Origin: Ruania rhizosphaerae
GTDB lineage: Bacteria; Actinomycetota; Actinomycetes; Actinomycetales; Beutenbergiaceae
DNA: 64,000 bases
NCBI RefSeq assembly: GCF_009805705.1
Contig: NZ_VSMB01000010.1
Location: 101,220-165,219, forward strand
Reading direction: 5' to 3'
Every line of letters begins with the position of its first letter. The stretch's first letter is position 1. Position numbers and translations under genes: made by a program. The notes beneath the pieces are model-generated. The model ran no database searches, was not told the origin of the DNA, and saw nothing but the letters and a program-made list of their open reading frames with translations. Positions 61,461 through 64,000 of this stretch are shown piece after piece.

Positions 61461-61525
61461 TCGTGGGGTCCGAACCCGCCCGCACTGGTCACTCGCCGCC
61501 CCGGCGTCCATGCGAAGGAGCAGAC

Positions 61526-62533
61526 ATGAAAAAGCTGATCAACGATCCTCAGGCGGTCGTGGCCGAATCGGTCGAAGGATTCGTCGCCGCCCACGCCGAC
61601 CTGGTCGTCTCCAGCGGTGACGAGGAGAAGCTGTTCGTCTCCCGCGCTGGCGGAGCGATGTCCGGCAAGGTCGGTCTCGTCAGTGGCGGGGGTAGCGGGC
61701 ACGAACCGCTCCATGCCGGGTTCGTCGGTCTCGGCATGCTCGATGCCGCCGTACCGGGTGCGGTGTTCACGTCTCCGACGCCCGACCCGATCGTCGCCGC
61801 GACGGTGGCGGCTGATGGTGGTGCCGGCGTCCTGCACATCGTGAAGAACTACACCGGTGACGTGCTGAACTTCGAGACGGCCGCCGAGCTCGCCGAGCTG
61901 GAGGACGTGACCGTGACATCGGTGATCGTCGACGACGATGTGGCGGTCCAGGACTCCCTCTACACCGCGGGGCGCCGCGGGGTGGCCGGCACCGTGCTGG
62001 TGGAGAAGATTGCCGGCGCTGCGGCCGAGCGCGGCGACGACCTCGAGACCGTGGCCGCCATCGCCACCCGGGTGAACGAGAACGTACGCTCGATGGGAGT
62101 GGCCCTGACCGCATGCACGGTGCCCCATGCCGGCAAGCCGTCCTTCGATCTGGCCGAGGATGAGATCGAGATCGGGATCGGGATCCACGGCGAACCCGGC
62201 CGGGAGCGGATCCCCGCCGCCTCCGCGGACGAGATCACCGAACGGCTCCTGACGGCGGTCGCCGACGACCTGCAGGTGGCCTCCGGTGACCGGCTGGTGC
62301 TGCTGGTGAACGGGATGGGCGGGACACCCGCCTCCGAGTTGTACATCGTCTACCGGCAGGCGCGTGCGCTGCTCGAGCAGCGGGGCGCGAGCGTGGAGCG
62401 GTCGCTGGTCGGCAACTACGTGACGTCGCTGGAGATGCAGGGTGCCTCAGTCACCGTGCTCCGTCTCGACGATGAGTTGCTCAGCCTCTATGACGCTCCG
62501 GTGCACACGGCCGCACTGCGATGGGGGGCGTGA
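61526..62533 (+). CDS. dhaK: PTS-type dihydroxyacetone kinase, DhaK subunit
   Basis: Binds dihydroxyacetone covalently through a histidine for phosphorylation. The 335-residue protein from ATG 61526, with GAAGGAG upstream, has [14 protein letters not shown] (52-64), PTPDPIV and the hemiaminal-forming His221 in GIGIHGEPG (E. coli His218). Followed by dhaL and dhaM, which makes the complete PEP-dependent system that converts dihydroxyacetone to DHAP. No glycerol dehydrogenase is adjacent in the window. Confidence 0.95.
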   Translation: MKKLINDPQAVVAESVEGFVAAHADLVVSSGDEEKLFVSRAGGAMSGKVGLVSGGGSGHEPLHAGFVGLGMLDAAVPGAVFTSPTPDPIVAATVAADGGAGVLHIVKNYTGDVLNFETAAELAELEDVTVTSVIVDDDVAVQDSLYTAGRRGVAGTVLVEKIAGAAAERGDDLETVAAIATRVNENVRSMGVALTACTVPHAGKPSFDLAEDEIEIGIGIHGEPGRERIPAASADEITERLLTAVADDLQVASGDRLVLLVNGMGGTPASELYIVYRQARALLEQRGASVERSLVGNYVTSLEMQGASVTVLRLDDELLSLYDAPVHTAALRWGA

Positions 62534-62535
62534 GG

Positions 62536-63201
62536 ATGGAGGGGGGCGCGAGCACTCCCGGGTCACTCGGCGTCGCGTGGGCACGGGCCTGGGTGGAGGC
62601 CAGTGCGGACGTCATGCGGCAGAACCGGATGGCACTGATCGACCTCGATCGCGCGATCGGCGATGGCGATCACGGCGAGAACATGGACCGCGGATTCACC
62701 GCCGTGCTCGCTAAGCTCCAGAGTACCGAGACCGAGACGATCGGCGATGTGCTCGCACTCGTCGCCAAGACGCTCATGTCAACAGTCGGCGGGGCGGCCG
62801 GACCGCTGTACGGCACCGCCTACCTCCGCGCCTCGAAAGCTGCGGGATCCACGCTCGACGCCGCCGGGGTGGCGGACGTGCTGGAGGCGGCCCTGGGCGG
62901 GATCGTCGCCCGTGGGAAAGCCGAGCGCGAGGACAAGACGATGGTCGACGCCTGGGGGCCCGCGTCCGAGGCCGCCCGGGAGATCGCCGAGGCAGGTGGA
63001 AGCGGGGTCGAGGCTCTGCAGGCGGCCGCCCAGGCAGCTCAGGCCGGTGCGGCGGCCACCGAACCGCTGACCGCCCGCAAGGGTCGAGCGAGTTATCTCG
63101 GCGCACGCTCGGTGGGGCACCGAGATCCAGGTGCGCAGTCGACCGCGCTGCTCCTCGAGGCGGCAGCGGGCGCCGCAGGTGATGGGGGCGGGGATGAGTG
63201 A
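62536..63201 (+). CDS. dhaL: PTS-type dihydroxyacetone kinase, DhaL (ADP-binding) subunit
   Basis: A 221-residue helical-barrel subunit. The ADP/Mg2+ motif GDGDHGENM (about 39-47), TVGGAAGPLYGTA and the C-terminal GAQSTALLLEA are conserved. ADP stays bound and is rephosphorylated by DhaM. Start at ATG 62536, two bases after the dhaK stop; ATG 62521 overlapping dhaK is possible but has no ribosome site. The 3' end overlaps dhaM by eight bases. Confidence 0.93.
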   Translation: MEGGASTPGSLGVAWARAWVEASADVMRQNRMALIDLDRAIGDGDHGENMDRGFTAVLAKLQSTETETIGDVLALVAKTLMSTVGGAAGPLYGTAYLRASKAAGSTLDAAGVADVLEAALGGIVARGKAEREDKTMVDAWGPASEAAREIAEAGGSGVEALQAAAQAAQAGAAATEPLTARKGRASYLGARSVGHRDPGAQSTALLLEAAAGAAGDGGGDE

Positions 63202-63904
63202 GCCCACGACGGCTCTCGTCCTCGTCTCCCACTCCGCGGCGCTCGCGGCCGGTGCGGCCGAGGTCGCGGCCCAGATGGCGCCCGATGTAGCGATCCGTCC
63301 CGCCGGTGGCACAGATGACGGGCGCATCGGGACCAGCTACGACCTGGTGGAGCAGGCGGTGACGGCGTCCTTGGAGGATGAGGCCGGTGCCGTGGTGATG
63401 GTGACCGATCTCGGGTCTGCGGCTCTCACAGCCGAATCCGTCCTCGAGATGCTCGACGATGAACGGGTCCTCCTAGCGGATGCACCGTTCGTCGAGGGTG
63501 CGGTCGCGGCAGCGGTCGCGGCCCAGGGGGGCGCGGGGGGACGGGCCGTCCTGGCCGCTGCTGAGGAGGCGGCGTCCAGTTTCGGACCGGTGGATCGCGA
63601 GGACGACGGTCCGCCCTCACCCGGGTCCGTCGGGCCGGAGCAGGGTGAGGTGCTCACGCGCACCCTGATTCTGCGCAACCGGCTCGGACTGCATGCACGG
63701 CCGGCCGCGATGCTCGCCCGCAAAGTCGGGGAGTTCGATGCACAGGTCAGCCTCAACGGGATCGATGCCGCGAGCATCCTGGCGATCATGGGGCTCGGGC
63801 TGACGGGCGGTGCTGAGCTGGCACTCGAGGCGAGCGGCCCGGAGGCGGCCCGGGCGCTGGATGCGATCGAGGCGGACGTCGAGGCGGGCTTCGGCGAGGA
63901 GTAG
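63194..63904 (+). CDS. dhaM: Dihydroxyacetone kinase phosphotransferase subunit DhaM, EIIA-HPr fusion
   Basis: A 236-residue protein: an EIIA-mannose-like domain (1-about 130) with phospho-His13 in LVLVSHS, a linker, then an HPr domain (about 153-236) with His167 in NRLGLHARPAA and Ser194 in DAASILAIMG. It passes phosphate from the PTS to DhaL-bound ADP. E. coli DhaM has a further N-terminal-EI-like third domain, missing here, so EI and possibly HPr elsewhere must feed it. Ser194 matches the regulatory Ser46 of HPr. Confidence 0.93.
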   Translation: MSEPTTALVLVSHSAALAAGAAEVAAQMAPDVAIRPAGGTDDGRIGTSYDLVEQAVTASLEDEAGAVVMVTDLGSAALTAESVLEMLDDERVLLADAPFVEGAVAAAVAAQGGAGGRAVLAAAEEAASSFGPVDREDDGPPSPGSVGPEQGEVLTRTLILRNRLGLHARPAAMLARKVGEFDAQVSLNGIDAASILAIMGLGLTGGAELALEASGPEAARALDAIEADVEAGFGEE

Positions 63905-63996
63905 CTCGTCGCCACCACGAGGGTGGTCTCAGTGTCGTCGTCGATGCGGTGGATTCATACGGTCGTTGCGACAAGTGGTGATCGTGGGAGGTCGTG

Positions 63997-64000
63997 ATGG
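63997..64000 (+). CDS. Probable start of a further gene, cut by the window end
   Basis: GGGAGG lies 5 bases before an ATG at 63997-63999, a strong initiation site. Nothing of the protein can be read. Confidence 0.3.

Noticed and set aside
61440..61480. tRNA-like T arm (GGGTCCGAACCC) upstream of dhaK
   Set aside because: The loop has four bases, not seven, and no acceptor, D or anticodon stems can be formed around it.
1..64000. Defence island, CRISPR array, prophage or secondary-metabolite cluster
   Set aside because: No repeats-with-spacers, integrase, structural phage genes, Cas, restriction-modification or PKS/NRPS genes were found; the HNH and NYN proteins lack defence-type neighbours.

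Overview
The window is about 64 kb of uniformly high-GC, gene-dense chromosomal DNA from an actinomycete. Several things point to Actinomycetota, probably Micrococcales: coenzyme F420 genes, a translational T-box before ileS, an accD-accA-fadE-maoC-citE cluster in the order known from mycobacteria, a DUF222/HNH protein, frequent GTG starts and many leaderless promoters. The family level (for example Ruaniaceae or a relative) is inference. No phage, plasmid, CRISPR, rRNA or tRNA was found. The only mobile-element trace is one short possible transposase remnant.

Layout. 1-10.6 kb: nitrate assimilation operon (nitrate transporter cut by the window edge, nitrate reductase NasC and NasB, nitrite reductase NirBD, a two-domain siroheme enzyme, and HemD fused to a winged helix). 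10.7-13.6 kb: two small membrane or secreted unknowns and a DUF222/HNH protein. 13.7-15.6 kb: F420-dependent glucose-6-phosphate dehydrogenase and a CbiX/SirB-type chelatase that could finish siroheme. 15.6-19.2 kb: quinone reductase and valS. 19.3-21.9 kb: divergent PfkB kinase and GH4 glycosidase. 22-23.7 kb: an LLM-family F420 enzyme and cofE. 23.7-26.9 kb: MMPL exporter and TetR with a palindromic operator. 27-29 kb: an unknown protein and a phospholipase D/cardiolipin synthase. 29-32 kb: FecBCD-type ABC importer, a candidate F420-0 transporter. 32.2-34.4 kb: ECF sigma factor, putative anti-sigma and a divergent secreted protein. 34.4-36.8 kb: SDR, glycerophosphodiesterase, GNAT. 36.9-43.2 kb: leucine/isovalerate (and probably itaconate) catabolic operon. 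43.3-45.4 kb: NYN nuclease with two OST-HTH domains, and PPK2. 45.4-48.6 kb: second MMPL exporter with divergent TetR and two operators. 48.6-53.8 kb: T-box, ileS, folC. 53.9-55.9 kb: GalE, SRPBCC and DinB proteins. 56-59.2 kb: osmoprotectant ABC importer. 59.3-61.3 kb: FAD disulfide oxidoreductase and a LURP-one-like protein. 61.5-63.9 kb: PTS-type dihydroxyacetone kinase DhaKLM.

How the parts connect. The nas operon carries both the siroheme enzymes and siroheme-dependent NirB, and it ends in a HemD-regulator fusion that could couple tetrapyrrole supply to expression. F420 appears at three loci: FGD to reduce it, CofE to add glutamate, and a candidate F420-0 importer. Most operons are very tight, with ATGA or GTGA stop-start overlaps.

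The content is mostly conserved metabolism. I see no convincing new multigene defence or biosynthetic system. The points most worth a second look are the NYN/OST-HTH protein, the T-box, the paired palindromic operators at the two exporter loci, the F420 set, the sigma/anti-sigma/secreted-protein locus and the set of leaderless promoters.
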